From Candidatus Thermodiscus eudorianus (GTDB taxonomy: Archaea > Thermoproteota > Thermoprotei_A > Sulfolobales > Acidilobaceae): 64,000 nucleotides of DNA. The translations under genes were made by a program, and so were the position numbers. This document shows positions 1 through 8,445 of this stretch, in pieces. Every line of letters starts with the position of its first letter. Position 1 is the first letter of the stretch. The notes beneath the pieces were generated by a model. That model saw nothing but the letters and a program-made list of their open reading frames with translations, had not been told where the DNA came from and did no database searches. The stretch is taken from contig WAOW01000004.1 in assembly GCA_015521085.1 (NCBI GenBank), forward strand, positions 62,001 to 126,000, in the 5' to 3' direction.

Positions 1-573
1 GTCGAAATCCACCCTGACATTGACGCGATACAGCCTAACCGGGCTCCTAGCCCTATAGCCACACCTCACGCCCGGACTGCTATTTCCTCCGACTATAGCT
101 CCATCGTATTCCATAGCTACACCCAGGTACCGAGACAGTTTTCCAGGCCCCTCAACTACTCCATCAACTGGCGAGTAGCACGATCGAAGCAACACTGCTC
201 CTCCCCGACCAGGCTCGTGTGATACGATGTTGGTTAGTAGCCACCCGTGCATCCCGTATATCAGGAACCTGCCGGGCTCCCCGTAGAACCTCTCCCTGAT
301 CCTTCCGCCCTTGTACTTGCTGGCACGGGAACCGGGGTCGCAGTCGCCAAAGTAGGCTTCCGTCTCGATTATTATACAGGTCCTAGAGCCAGCCACTATG
401 AGGCTCCCCAGCAGGTCTCGGGCCACTATATCGGGCCTCCTAGCGTAGAATTCTTTTGGGTACCTGGATCCGTGGCATTCCCTCTCGACCAGTCCTTTGA
501 TCACGCGGCCCTCACCCTCCCCCGTGGTGGCTCCCCATGGGGTATTATGGGGGTCGAGCCGCAGAGAATTCAT
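1..573 (-). CDS. DNA-3-methyladenine glycosylase (AAG/MPG family), truncated by window edge
   Basis: The minus strand is open from an ATG at 573 to base 1, giving 191 codons with the C-terminus outside the window. It encodes an alkylpurine DNA glycosylase that would excise 3-methyladenine and similar lesions. Family blocks are in order: FYARRPDIVARDLLG, then IIETEAYFGD with the expected catalytic Glu, then FYGEPGRFLIYGMHGW, then a GPGKLSRYLG-like block. A second ATG directly upstream (576) is possible, and the poorly conserved first 30 residues may mean a later GTG start. The His found shortly after the catalytic Glu in human AAG appears to be Arg here. Family assignment is firm; exact specificity is inferred. 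Confidence 0.85.
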   Translation of the reverse strand, partial: MNSLRLDPHNTPWGATTGEGEGRVIKGLVERECHGSRYPKEFYARRPDIVARDLLGSLIVAGSRTCIIIETEAYFGDCDPGSRASKYKGGRIRERFYGEPGRFLIYGMHGWLLTNIVSHEPGRGGAVLLRSCYSPVDGVVEGPGKLSRYLGVAMEYDGAIVGGNSSPGVRCGYRARSPVRLYRVNVRVDFD

Positions 574-835
574 CATCTCTACGTGCGGTGGTTTTCAGCT
601 AGGTGTTGGCTCTTCATCCCTCCCGGTAGTGGTTGTTTGGGCTTGAAGGGTTTTTATCTTAAAAATGATTCCATGAATCATTATCAATTAGTATGTGTAA
701 AGTTTGTATTGTAGATAGGTAATTGAAGTATGTATGTATAATGACTCAATAACAAATAAAATCTTTGAATTCTCATAATATGACGTGGAAAGCGTAAAGC
801 GAACGTGTTAGAGGATGAGTGGGGTGTTATGAATA

Positions 836-1186
836 ATGGCAAAACAAGTCGGGTTAGATAAGGCAGAACTTGAGAGGGCCCTGAGGCACCTACTCCACTG
901 CTTCAAAGCTGCAAACCCAGAGGTCTCGGCTAGAATAGTAATGCTCTTGATGGATAACCCGCAGGGGCTAACGGTCAGCGACATCAAGGAGAGGCTAAAC
1001 GTCAGCTACGCGATGGCGCTGAGGATCGTCAGCGAGCTAGAGTCGCTAGGCGTCGTGGAGACCGATAGAGTCAAGGTGGTCAAAGGCCGCGGGAGAGCCA
1101 GGAAGCTGGCGAAGCTTTCGAAGGACGGTATCTCCAGGCTTGCCAGCCAGTGTATAGAGCAGCTCCAGCCCCTAACCAAAATATAA
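836..1186 (+). CDS. Winged helix-turn-helix transcriptional regulator
   Basis: A 116-residue basic protein. Residues about 30-85 match an archaeal winged helix: a helix (VSARIVMLLMDNP), a turn-helix (LTVSDIKERLNVSYAMALRIVSELESLG) and a wing rich in Lys and Arg (VKVVKGRGRARKLAKLS). The lysine-arginine wing suits DNA binding. It stands alone, facing the triosephosphate isomerase gene, behind about 260 bases of AT-rich DNA. No ligand domain is visible, so the target and signal are unknown. The C-terminal helix could serve dimerisation. Confidence 0.75.
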   Translation: MAKQVGLDKAELERALRHLLHCFKAANPEVSARIVMLLMDNPQGLTVSDIKERLNVSYAMALRIVSELESLGVVETDRVKVVKGRGRARKLAKLSKDGISRLASQCIEQLQPLTKI

Positions 1187-1221
1187 CTATTTTATTATTT
1201 TAATTAATAATATTTTTGATT
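1187..1221. terminator. AT-rich gap between convergent genes, likely two-way terminator
   Basis: The 35 bases between two convergent genes are almost entirely A and T, with T runs in both directions (TATTTTATTATTTTAATT and TATTTTTGATTTTA). Oligo-T tracts without a required hairpin are the usual archaeal termination signal. No stem is evident. Confidence 0.5.
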
Positions 1222-1896
1222 TTATGCCGTATCGAGTGATACGGCCAACTCCTCCAGCCTACCAGCAGGGTCCTCAGCCTTCATGACAGCACTAGCCACC
1301 AGCACCCCCCGAGCCCCCAGCTCATACGCCCGCCTAACATCGTCTCCCGAAGTGATTCCAGCACCGGCAAGAACCGGTATACTCGGGTCCACACTATGCA
1401 CCGCCTCCACACTCATCGTAACGACCTCGGGCCTAGCCTTGCTAACCGGTATACCGGTCCCTATGAGCTCCGGCGGCTCCACTGCTATAGCGCTAGGCCT
1501 GAGATAGGCAAGCCCGGAGGCCTCGCCAGGGGTATCAGCGCACGCAACCACCTCCTTACCGACGCCCTTGACCGCATCTATGACACGGGCTACATCACGG
1601 TAGACTAGTTTATGCTCGCTATGATTCACGAGGGTCCCCCTCACGGGAAGCTTCTCCAGCGACACGGCCGGAACGAACCCCGTCTTCGACCCATAATCCA
1701 CGGGGTCCAGATGCTGTAGGTAGACGTCGTCATAGACTTCAACGATCTTATACACGAGCGGTGATGGCACAGAGAGTATAATTCTAGTATTCGATAACCT
1801 GCCAGCCAACAGCCTCGCGGCCCTGGCTATCTCCAGCCCCGGCTCGCCGAAGGCTTGGGGATAGGCCTTGTAGTTTATGATCACTACTCTCTCCAA
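1222..1896 (-). CDS. tpiA: Triosephosphate isomerase
   Basis: Interconverts dihydroxyacetone phosphate and glyceraldehyde 3-phosphate. From the TTG at 1896 the protein has 224 residues, the usual archaeal length. This start has a GGAGG about 10 bases upstream; the longer open frame runs back into the neighbouring gene and is not used. Active-site residues are visible: Asn8 and Lys10 in the NYKAY block, catalytic His92 in VNHSEH, catalytic Glu140 in AVEPPELIGTG, and phosphate-binding Gly-rich loops near the C-terminus. It lies 52 bases after the aldolase/phosphatase gene on the same strand, so the two likely form a gluconeogenic transcription unit. Confidence 0.95.
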   Translation of the reverse strand: MERVVIINYKAYPQAFGEPGLEIARAARLLAGRLSNTRIILSVPSPLVYKIVEVYDDVYLQHLDPVDYGSKTGFVPAVSLEKLPVRGTLVNHSEHKLVYRDVARVIDAVKGVGKEVVACADTPGEASGLAYLRPSAIAVEPPELIGTGIPVSKARPEVVTMSVEAVHSVDPSIPVLAGAGITSGDDVRRAYELGARGVLVASAVMKAEDPAGRLEELAVSLDTA

Positions 1897-1948
1897 CGTC
1901 GTACAGCCTCCAGAATAAATAATGAGGAATTGGGGGTTCTTATGGAGG

Positions 1949-3115
1949 CTAGTCGTGTATCTCCTCGCCGGTAAGCTCCTCGCTATGCTTGACCATGGGC
2001 TTGTAACCCATCTCCACGGGCTTGAACCTGTCATGTAGCCTCTTCAGTATCTGCGGCAGTGTCGTGTACTCCATCTCCTCGGGGCCAAGCCTGTGGGGCA
2101 TGAAGGGTCCATGCCTCCTCAGGTAGTCGGCGATTCTCTGCGCTAGCCTCCTAGTCTCGTCGAAGGCCGGGTCGTCGAAGAGGTCGGCAGGCCCGATTAA
2201 CTCGCCGTTATGGACCTGGAAGCCTAGGGCCGCGACCCTAGGCGGGCCGTCGAACCTAGTCATCTTGGCGTCCTTCAAGCCAACGGGCATGAGGGGGCCG
2301 TGGTGGCTACCCCTCATCCAGCCGGCTACCAGGTGTGGGAAGCTGAAGGGCTCTAGCACTTCTCCAACGGCCGGGAACCCGCTCTGTGCACGTACTATCG
2401 CCACCGGGTCGTCCTTTCCAACGTACTTGCCTGCTATCAGGTTCAGCCTCTCGCTGCTCACTACTGCGGCTATCTCTCCATCGCTCTTCCTATAGATCCT
2501 CTTTATAACGTACCTCCCAGGGGTCCCGATGAGGGCTAGTATATCGTACATTTCCTCGGGAGCCTTCAACTGGACAACCCTGCCCTCGAATACGTCTAGG
2601 ACCTCGAATATGAAGCCGTCATGCATCCTGGGGTCTATCACTAGCCCTGCAGTCGAGAATGGGTCCGCGAACATCCTGAAGAGCGGGAGGTTGAAGGCCC
2701 CCGGCTCGGTCTTGTCGGCCATGAACACGACTATTGGCTCGGCGGGCCTCTCCACGAACTCCATCTCGGCTACTCCCGGCCCGAGCCCCCTCACGTTGCC
2801 GCTGAACGCGTCGCTGAGGAGATCCTGCCCGGCAGCATATAGGCCTAGCTCCTTGGCGACCTTTGTGGCCTCTTTGAAGGCGTTCCAGGCGAGCTCGTGG
2901 ATCTCTGGGCTATCGACTCCCTTGTAGTGGGTCATTATCAGCTGTAGATCGTCTCCGACGTGGGTTACGTAGAAGCTCTTTATCACGCCCTTCTTCCTAG
3001 CCTCTGCTAGGACCCTTGAGGCGGCGAGCATGGTGTCGGGGTGTACCTTGTGGTGTCCGGCTAGGCTCCCTATATCGGCTTTTATAACGCTTACAGTAAC
3101 CTTTTCTCCGGCCAA
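1949..3115 (-). CDS. fbp: Fructose-1,6-bisphosphate aldolase/phosphatase
   Basis: Bifunctional archaeal gluconeogenic enzyme that condenses triose phosphates to fructose 1,6-bisphosphate and then dephosphorylates it with Mg2+. The 388 residues are close to the family norm. Landmarks are the N-terminal IKADIGSLAGHHKVHP metal and His motif, AGQDLLSDAFSGN, the ADKTEPGAFNLP loop, AGKYVGKDDP with the expected Schiff-base Lys, and MTRFDGPPRVAALGF. The start is TTG at 3115, preceded by GGTGA 8 bases upstream, with a TTTAAA box further upstream. It is followed by the triosephosphate isomerase gene, matching its role in gluconeogenesis. Confidence 0.96.
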   Translation of the reverse strand: MAGEKVTVSVIKADIGSLAGHHKVHPDTMLAASRVLAEARKKGVIKSFYVTHVGDDLQLIMTHYKGVDSPEIHELAWNAFKEATKVAKELGLYAAGQDLLSDAFSGNVRGLGPGVAEMEFVERPAEPIVVFMADKTEPGAFNLPLFRMFADPFSTAGLVIDPRMHDGFIFEVLDVFEGRVVQLKAPEEMYDILALIGTPGRYVIKRIYRKSDGEIAAVVSSERLNLIAGKYVGKDDPVAIVRAQSGFPAVGEVLEPFSFPHLVAGWMRGSHHGPLMPVGLKDAKMTRFDGPPRVAALGFQVHNGELIGPADLFDDPAFDETRRLAQRIADYLRRHGPFMPHRLGPEEMEYTTLPQILKRLHDRFKPVEMGYKPMVKHSEELTGEEIHD

Positions 3116-3173
3116 GTAGTTTCACCTATGTATCCTGGTTGCCGGTAAAGGTTTAAAGATTAGTATAGTTTAC

Positions 3174-5006
3174 CTACGCGCCCCCATAGTAGTATTCTCC
3201 CTTGGACTTCTGCATTCTGTCGAGGAAGCTACCGGGCTTGTTGGCCCTGGGCCTCCCGCTTGTTGGGTCCCTCCTGAAAGTCACCCCTAGATCCTTCAGG
3301 AAGAGGTTCATCCCCTTGTGGAGGTTCATGGGCTTGTAGACGTGGCCCCTATACCCGGGCTCGCCCAGCACCGGTATCAGCTTATCGCTTATGAAGTCGA
3401 TGATCAGTATGTCGTGCTCTACGACGAAGGCTGCGGCACCCCTAGTCTCTGTAACCCTCCTGATCGCTCTAGCGACCGCTAGTCTCTCCTCGACGTCCAG
3501 GTACGCACTCGGCTCGTCGAGCAGGTAGATGTCGGCCTCCTTGGCCAGGCTCAGTGCCACGGCGAGCTTCTGCATCTCCCCGCCACTCAGCTTCCTGGCC
3601 TCCCTATCCCACAGCTTGTTTAGCCTGAGCTTCTGGACCAGCTCCATGTACAGCCAGGAGCCTGGCACCGCCGCCTCCGGGTTCGCCTCCCTCAATAGTT
3701 CTCCCACAGTCGCATCCTCCGGGAACAGTTCTGGGCTCACGTACTGGGGCTTGTAGCTCACCTGATAGTCTCCTCCGAGCACTACGACGCCCTCAACAGG
3801 CTCTATCTTGCCTGCGAGTGTCATTATGAACGTCGTCTTCCCGATACCATTAGGGCCGACAATACCTATGACCTCACCACTCCATATCTCCCCCGCTTCA
3901 GCTTCCAGGATGAAGTCCCCGCGCTTGACCTTGAGGTCCAGCCATTCGAGGTACTTCCACTTCCTCCCCCCTCCGGTTACCTCCTCGGCCGTGGCCTCCG
4001 CCAGCTTCCTGAACCTGATGGCCTCCTTCCTAAGCCTGATGTTCTCCGCCGGCAGGTAGCCTTCGAGGAAGTTGTTGATCCCGACCCTGGTCCCGTAGGG
4101 CGAGGATACTATGCCGTAGGCCCCGGGCTCTCCGTAGAGTATGTGGGTGACCTCTGTCACATAGTCGAGTACTGCCAGGTCGTGCTCGATAACCAGGTAA
4201 TACCTGTTGGGCTTCACCTCCCTCGTGATCAGGCTGGCCAGCCTCATCCTCTCCTTCACGTCGAGATAGCTACTGGGCTCGTCGAATATGTAGACGTCCG
4301 CGTCCTTAGACAGGGTGGCTACTATGAGCATCTTCTGGAGCTCGCCGCCGCTCACCTTCCTAACATCCCTATCCCATATCCTGTCAAGACCCACCTCGGC
4401 CGCGAGATCCCTCGCGATCCCCCTCTCATCGGCCCTCTCAAGCAGCTCGCCTATGGAGCCCTTCAAGTACCGGGGCACCAGGTCGACGTACTGTATCTTG
4501 TGGGCGACCCTTAGCTCGCCATTGGCTAGCCTCTGCATGTACGTCTGCAGCTCGCTCCCACGGAACCTCCTCACGATCTCGTCCCAGTCGGGGTCCGAGC
4601 CCGGGACGCCCAGGTTCGGCTTCAACTCACCGCCCAGTATCCTAACCGCCGTCGTCTTACCAGTCCCATTCTTCCCGATCAGTCCAACTACTTTGCCTTC
4701 CTTGGGTATGGGGAGCTTGTAGAGTTTGAACCCGTTCACGCTATACCGGTGTATGGCTTCTTCTTCGAGCTCGCTCGGCAGGTTCACGATGTATATCGCG
4801 TCGAAGGGGCAGGCCTTGACGCACAGGCCGCATCCTATGCAGACATCTTCGAATATCACGGGCTTGCCTTTCTTCTCCTTGTCAGCCTGTATCGCTATCC
4901 CCTTCCCGCTCTTATTGACCGGGCACACGTTGATGCACTCATAGCTACACTTCCTGGGCTTGCACGTGTCATAGTCTATTACCGCTAGCCTTATCTTACC
5001 GGTCAT
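3174..5006 (-). CDS. abce1: ABCE1/Rli1 ribosome recycling ATPase
   Basis: Splits post-termination ribosomes into subunits and is essential in archaea. The 610-residue protein has the canonical order: an N-terminal Fe-S domain with two 4Fe-4S cysteine sets (CKPRKCSYECINVCP and CIGCGLCVKACP), a first nucleotide-binding domain (Walker A GKNGTGKTT near residue 112, signature VSGGELQ, Walker B VYIFDEPSSYLD), a hinge, and a second domain (GPNGIGKTT, LSGGEMQK, YLLDEPSAYLD). All key residues appear intact. It ends about 60 bases upstream of the aldolase/phosphatase gene on the same strand, but a TATA-like TTTAAA box lies between them. Confidence 0.97.
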   Translation of the reverse strand: MTGKIRLAVIDYDTCKPRKCSYECINVCPVNKSGKGIAIQADKEKKGKPVIFEDVCIGCGLCVKACPFDAIYIVNLPSELEEEAIHRYSVNGFKLYKLPIPKEGKVVGLIGKNGTGKTTAVRILGGELKPNLGVPGSDPDWDEIVRRFRGSELQTYMQRLANGELRVAHKIQYVDLVPRYLKGSIGELLERADERGIARDLAAEVGLDRIWDRDVRKVSGGELQKMLIVATLSKDADVYIFDEPSSYLDVKERMRLASLITREVKPNRYYLVIEHDLAVLDYVTEVTHILYGEPGAYGIVSSPYGTRVGINNFLEGYLPAENIRLRKEAIRFRKLAEATAEEVTGGGRKWKYLEWLDLKVKRGDFILEAEAGEIWSGEVIGIVGPNGIGKTTFIMTLAGKIEPVEGVVVLGGDYQVSYKPQYVSPELFPEDATVGELLREANPEAAVPGSWLYMELVQKLRLNKLWDREARKLSGGEMQKLAVALSLAKEADIYLLDEPSAYLDVEERLAVARAIRRVTETRGAAAFVVEHDILIIDFISDKLIPVLGEPGYRGHVYKPMNLHKGMNLFLKDLGVTFRRDPTSGRPRANKPGSFLDRMQKSKGEYYYGGA

Positions 5007-5153
5007 TTGTCACCTTTCCCCGAGTGGCTCTCTCATGTGGTACGGAGGGTTAAATCGTACCCCATGTCTGATGAGTATGCCCTCTAGAACTGGACTAGAA
5101 ATGGGAGGTGGAGGAGGTAAAAAGGCAGGGGTTCCCAGGCTCGTGTCTCTCCC

Positions 5154-5837
5154 CTAGAATTTGAACTCGTACTTCTCGCCTGGCTTTAGAACAACGACCT
5201 TAGTATCGGGGCTCTTGTCCTTGACCAGCTTCTCGAACTCCTCGGGTGTGCCGTAGAGGACGGGGAATGTCTTGTAGTGCATGGGGATCGCTACCTTCGG
5301 CTTTATCAGCTCCACGGCTTTAGCGGCTTCGACGGGGTCCATGGTGAAATGGCCTCCGATCGGGAGTAGCGCGATGTCGGGCTTGTATATCTCTCCTACA
5401 AGGGCCATATCCATGGTGACCCCGGTGTCCCCTGCGTGGTATACTGTTCCCTCGCTTGAGGTTACCACGACTCCTGTGGGGGCTCCTATCGGGCTGCTGT
5501 GGGTTGCTGGGACGAGCGCTATCTTTAGCCCGTCGACCAGCATGGGGCCGCCTATGTTGCCCCCGATAGCCCTTGAGGGATCGCCTATCCTCTCGCCCAC
5601 GTGGTTGGCCAGCTCGAATATGGCTACAACCTTTGCCTTGGGATTGTTCCTCAGGATTACCTCGGCGTCTCCCAGGTGGTCTCCATGTCCATGGGTTAGT
5701 ATGACTAGGTCGACGTCCCGTATCTCGCTTGCCTTCACGGGAGATAGTGGGTTGGAGAGGTAGGGGTCTATGAGTATCTTCTTACCATCTACGTATAGCT
5801 CGAACGCGGAGTGTCCATAGTATTTCAGATACGCCAT
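5154..5837 (-). CDS. Metal-dependent hydrolase, UPF0173 metallo-beta-lactamase fold
   Basis: A 227-residue metallo-beta-lactamase-fold protein of the UPF0173 group. Metal-binding motifs are present: THGHGDHLGD near residue 49, HAGDTGVT near 135, and MHYKTFP near 186. The substrate of this widespread group is unknown. It is divergent from the methionine aminopeptidase gene and shares a short promoter region with it. ABCE1 lies downstream on the same strand but 147 bases away, so co-transcription is uncertain. Confidence 0.9.
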   Translation of the reverse strand: MAYLKYYGHSAFELYVDGKKILIDPYLSNPLSPVKASEIRDVDLVILTHGHGDHLGDAEVILRNNPKAKVVAIFELANHVGERIGDPSRAIGGNIGGPMLVDGLKIALVPATHSSPIGAPTGVVVTSSEGTVYHAGDTGVTMDMALVGEIYKPDIALLPIGGHFTMDPVEAAKAVELIKPKVAIPMHYKTFPVLYGTPEEFEKLVKDKSPDTKVVVLKPGEKYEFKF

Positions 5838-5884
5838 TATCCTTCACCCCGACTACTTCCAGGATAACAGTAGGACTCCAAGCT

Positions 5885-5897
5885 CTTAAAGTTAAAC
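5885..5897. promoter_or_regulatory. TATA-like box usable in both directions
   Basis: The sequence CTTAAAGTTAAAC lies between divergent genes. It can be read as a TATA-like element towards the hydrolase start at 5837 (about 50 bases) and towards the aminopeptidase start at 5942 (about 50 bases). Archaeal TATA boxes sit about 26 bases before the transcript start, which would leave leaders of about 25 bases each way. This is inference from position and composition. Confidence 0.35.
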
Positions 5898-5941
5898 GAT
5901 TCTCCATAACTAGGGGATTAGTGTGGAGGGCTTGAAGGGGG

Positions 5942-6874
5942 ATGTCAAGCTTCTCCGATGAGGCCGTTGAGAAGCTGGTTAGGGCTGGCGAGATAGCGGC
6001 CAAGGTCCGGGATAGTAGTGCTGGGCTCGTTAGACCCGGTGCCTCGGCCAGGGAGGTCTGCGAGAAGGTCGAGGGATTGATCAGGGATATGGGTGCTGTG
6101 CCAGCTTTCCCTTGTAATTTCAGTGTAAACGAGGTGGCGGCCCACTACACCCCGGGTATAGATGATGACGTGAAGCTGGTCGGCATGGAGGTGGTCAAGG
6201 TAGATATAGGAGTCGCGGTCGACGGGTACATTGCCGATACGGCGGTGACAGTCGACTTATCCGGCCTCTACGAGAGGCTCCTCGAAGCCTCCAAAGCCGC
6301 CCTGGAGAGGGTTGTAGCGATAATGAAGCCCAATGTCAGGATATATGATATAGGTAGGACTGTGGAGTCGACCATACGGAGCTACGGGTTCAAGCCGATA
6401 AGGAACTTGACGGGCCACACCATAGACAGGTGGAGGATACATGCCGGGACCCAGATACCCAACTACCCCGATAGGACAACGTTCCACAGGAGGCTCAAGC
6501 CTGGGACCCTCGTGGCTGTTGAACCCTTCGCAACTAACGGGAGGGGGTTCGTGAGGGAGGGTGGAATCACTAATATCTACTCCTATACTGGTAGAAGGGG
6601 GAAGTACAAGCTATCTAATATAGAGGAGGAGATACTCCAGTACATAATAGATAACTACCGCACGCTACCCTTCACCCCGAGATGGCTCCTCCAGAAGTTC
6701 AAGCCGGAGGAGATAAAGCCGGCTATAAAGAGCCTCGTCGCAAAGGGCATACTATACAATTACCCGATCCTGGTAGAGGCCAGCAAGGGGATGGTGTCAC
6801 AGTTCGAGCACACATTCCTGATACTAAAGGACAGAGTCATAGTGACTACCTGCCCGGAGTGCAACACGCAGTAA
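5942..6874 (+). CDS. map: Methionine aminopeptidase, type II
   Basis: Removes the initiator methionine from nascent proteins. The 310 residues fit archaeal type II enzymes. The five metal ligands can be traced: two Asp in VVKVDIGVAVDGYIADTAV, His in GHTIDRWRIHAG, Glu in VAVEPFATNGRG, and Glu in the C-terminal FEHTFLI block. The type II insert, a helical winged segment around residues 205-270 (ILQYIIDNYRTLPFTPRWLL), is present. It is followed after 69 bases by the DUF1512 gene, which has its own TTTAA box. Confidence 0.96.
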   Translation: MSSFSDEAVEKLVRAGEIAAKVRDSSAGLVRPGASAREVCEKVEGLIRDMGAVPAFPCNFSVNEVAAHYTPGIDDDVKLVGMEVVKVDIGVAVDGYIADTAVTVDLSGLYERLLEASKAALERVVAIMKPNVRIYDIGRTVESTIRSYGFKPIRNLTGHTIDRWRIHAGTQIPNYPDRTTFHRRLKPGTLVAVEPFATNGRGFVREGGITNIYSYTGRRGKYKLSNIEEEILQYIIDNYRTLPFTPRWLLQKFKPEEIKPAIKSLVAKGILYNYPILVEASKGMVSQFEHTFLILKDRVIVTTCPECNTQ

Positions 6875-6893
6875 ACCCCAAACTAATTATACT

Positions 6894-6905
6894 AAGATTT
6901 AACCC
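6894..6905 (+). promoter_or_regulatory. TATA-like promoter of the DUF1512 gene
   Basis: AAGATTTAACCC lies about 45 bases before the TTG start at 6944, with purines just upstream as in a BRE. The position fits a transcript start near 6925. Inferred from sequence only. Confidence 0.35.
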
Positions 6906-6943
6906 TCGTATCCGAGCCCAGGATAGAAAGGGTTGCTGACGCG

Positions 6944-8056
6944 TTGGTGGAGGCTGCAAGCCTAGCGGACTGGATAAGCGCCATAAGCCAACTACTATTC
7001 CTACTCATATTCATACTACTATTCCTAGGCGTCAACCAGAGGTTCCAGGTATACGTATGGAGCAGGGACATAAAGGCCAAGCTAGTAATAATCAACTCCA
7101 TGGCCGAAGAGGCTAGGAGGAAGACCCTCGACTTCATGAACGCCAACAAGGCCAAGAACCCGAAGAAGCTATTAGACAGGCTCAGCGACTTCTTCGTCAT
7201 AAGCCCCGTCGACTTGGAGCCCACCGACATAATACGGAGACTCCAACACCTCCTAGACGTGAGGAGGAGAAGGTTCAAGGACGTCTTCAAAGAGGCGATG
7301 CCAGAGGCCGACGAGTACACTAGGAGCAGGGCCGAGACCGCCTCCGAGATCGCCTCCGCCCTAAACTTCATCTACAAGTACGTGCGGCACCTGCTCATAA
7401 CCGGCGAGAAGACAAAGAACTGGATACTCATCATGCAGCTGCAACTCATAATGCCACAGATACTGAGGATAGCCAGGATGTATAGGGACGCGTTGGACGA
7501 CTTCCTCAAAGGCGTCCCTATAGGAGACTCTGCCGGGCCGATGGTAGCGTTAAACCTGGCAGGCTACGACGCCGCCTGGAAGGAAATCGACGAGGAAACA
7601 GTATACAGCGTGGCCGACATCGAGGGCCGGAAGACGTATATCGTCAAGGCAAAAGGGCCAGGGTCAAGCGTGGGGAAGCCGGGGGTGGCAACGGCTAAAC
7701 TAATAGAAGAGCTTGTGAGTAGAGGCGAGAAGCCCTCGCTCATCGTGACGGTCGACGCAGCCCTAAAACTAGAGGGAGAGGAGACGGGGTCCATAGCTGA
7801 CGGGGTGGGCGCTGCGATCGGCGATCCAGGCCCCGAGAAGATTAGCTTCGAGAGGATAGCCGCCAAGTACGATATACCCTTGAGGGCTGTGGTCATCAAA
7901 ATGGGCCTTGAGGAGGCGATCCAGGCCATGAAGAAGGAGATAGCGAACGCTGTGGAAGACGCCGTGGATAGAGTGAAGGAGATCATAAAGTCGGAGACTA
8001 GTGAAGGCGAGACCGTGGTAGTGATAGGGGTTGGTAACACTATAGGCGTCAAGTAG
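6944..8056 (+). CDS. DUF1512 family membrane-anchored protein
   Basis: A 370-residue protein that I recognise as the archaeal DUF1512 family, of unknown function. Residues about 8-28 form one hydrophobic segment (ISQLLFLLIFILLFLGV). A charged helical region (about 35-160) follows, then an alpha/beta C-terminal region rich in Val and Gly that ends VVVIGVGNTIGVK. That segment resembles a nucleotide- or small-molecule-binding fold, but no classical P-loop is visible. The start is TTG at 6944. A small membrane protein follows 6 bases later, so the two probably act together at the membrane. Confidence 0.75.
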   Translation: MVEAASLADWISAISQLLFLLIFILLFLGVNQRFQVYVWSRDIKAKLVIINSMAEEARRKTLDFMNANKAKNPKKLLDRLSDFFVISPVDLEPTDIIRRLQHLLDVRRRRFKDVFKEAMPEADEYTRSRAETASEIASALNFIYKYVRHLLITGEKTKNWILIMQLQLIMPQILRIARMYRDALDDFLKGVPIGDSAGPMVALNLAGYDAAWKEIDEETVYSVADIEGRKTYIVKAKGPGSSVGKPGVATAKLIEELVSRGEKPSLIVTVDAALKLEGEETGSIADGVGAAIGDPGPEKISFERIAAKYDIPLRAVVIKMGLEEAIQAMKKEIANAVEDAVDRVKEIIKSETSEGETVVVIGVGNTIGVK

Positions 8057-8062
8057 CCGGGG

Positions 8063-8368
8063 GTGTATGGTGGAGTGGCTAACCCGCTATTCCCGGACTG
8101 GATGCAGTCACTCCTACTCCTCCTATTCCTAGGCATCGCCATAGCACTGGCGCTGCAACAGGCGAAGGAGCTGAAGAAGATACAGGTCGCCGGGCAAAAG
8201 AAGGTATACACGCTGTTGCAATGCGGTGAAAAAGAATATACCAGGGAGTACAGGGAGGGAGACTACGTGGGAGCCAGGACGAACTGCAACGAGGAGGAAG
8301 GCATAATCACCAAGATATACGCCGTATACCAACAAGGAGAAAAGGGAAAGAAGCCGATGAAGACCTAG
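8063..8368 (+). CDS. Small single-pass membrane protein, partner of the DUF1512 gene
   Basis: About 101 residues from the GTG at 8063; another GTG lies 12 bases later. Residues about 13-33 (WMQSLLLLLFLGIAIALALQ) form a transmembrane helix, followed by a basic stretch and a small soluble domain with two cysteines (LLQCGEKEY and ARTNCNEEEG) that could pair or bind metal. I do not recognise a family. It lies 6 bases after the DUF1512 gene, so co-expression and interaction are likely. Confidence 0.65.
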   Translation: MYGGVANPLFPDWMQSLLLLLFLGIAIALALQQAKELKKIQVAGQKKVYTLLQCGEKEYTREYREGDYVGARTNCNEEEGIITKIYAVYQQGEKGKKPMKT

Positions 8369-8383
8369 CTGACGCAGAACCCG

Positions 8384-8405
8384 CCTGGGGCTAGGAGCTC
8401 CCAGG
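8384..8405 (+). terminator. Possible hairpin between convergent genes
   Basis: Inverted arms CCTGGG (8384-8389) and CCCAGG (8400-8405) sit in the gap between the small membrane protein gene and the convergent glycerate kinase gene. No clear oligo-T tract follows, so a terminator role is tentative. Confidence 0.3.
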
Positions 8406-8445
8406 GAGGGTTATGAAGAACACCGGGTTACACGAGGCAACTAAC

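Noticed and set aside
247-714. Plus-strand open frame of 155 codons at the window start
   Set aside because: It lies largely antisense to the glycosylase, whose family motifs are clear; its protein has no recognisable features.
1949-2034. Long N-terminal extension of the triosephosphate isomerase frame
   Set aside because: It overlaps the aldolase/phosphatase gene and has no similarity to the family. TTG 1896 has a good ribosome binding site.
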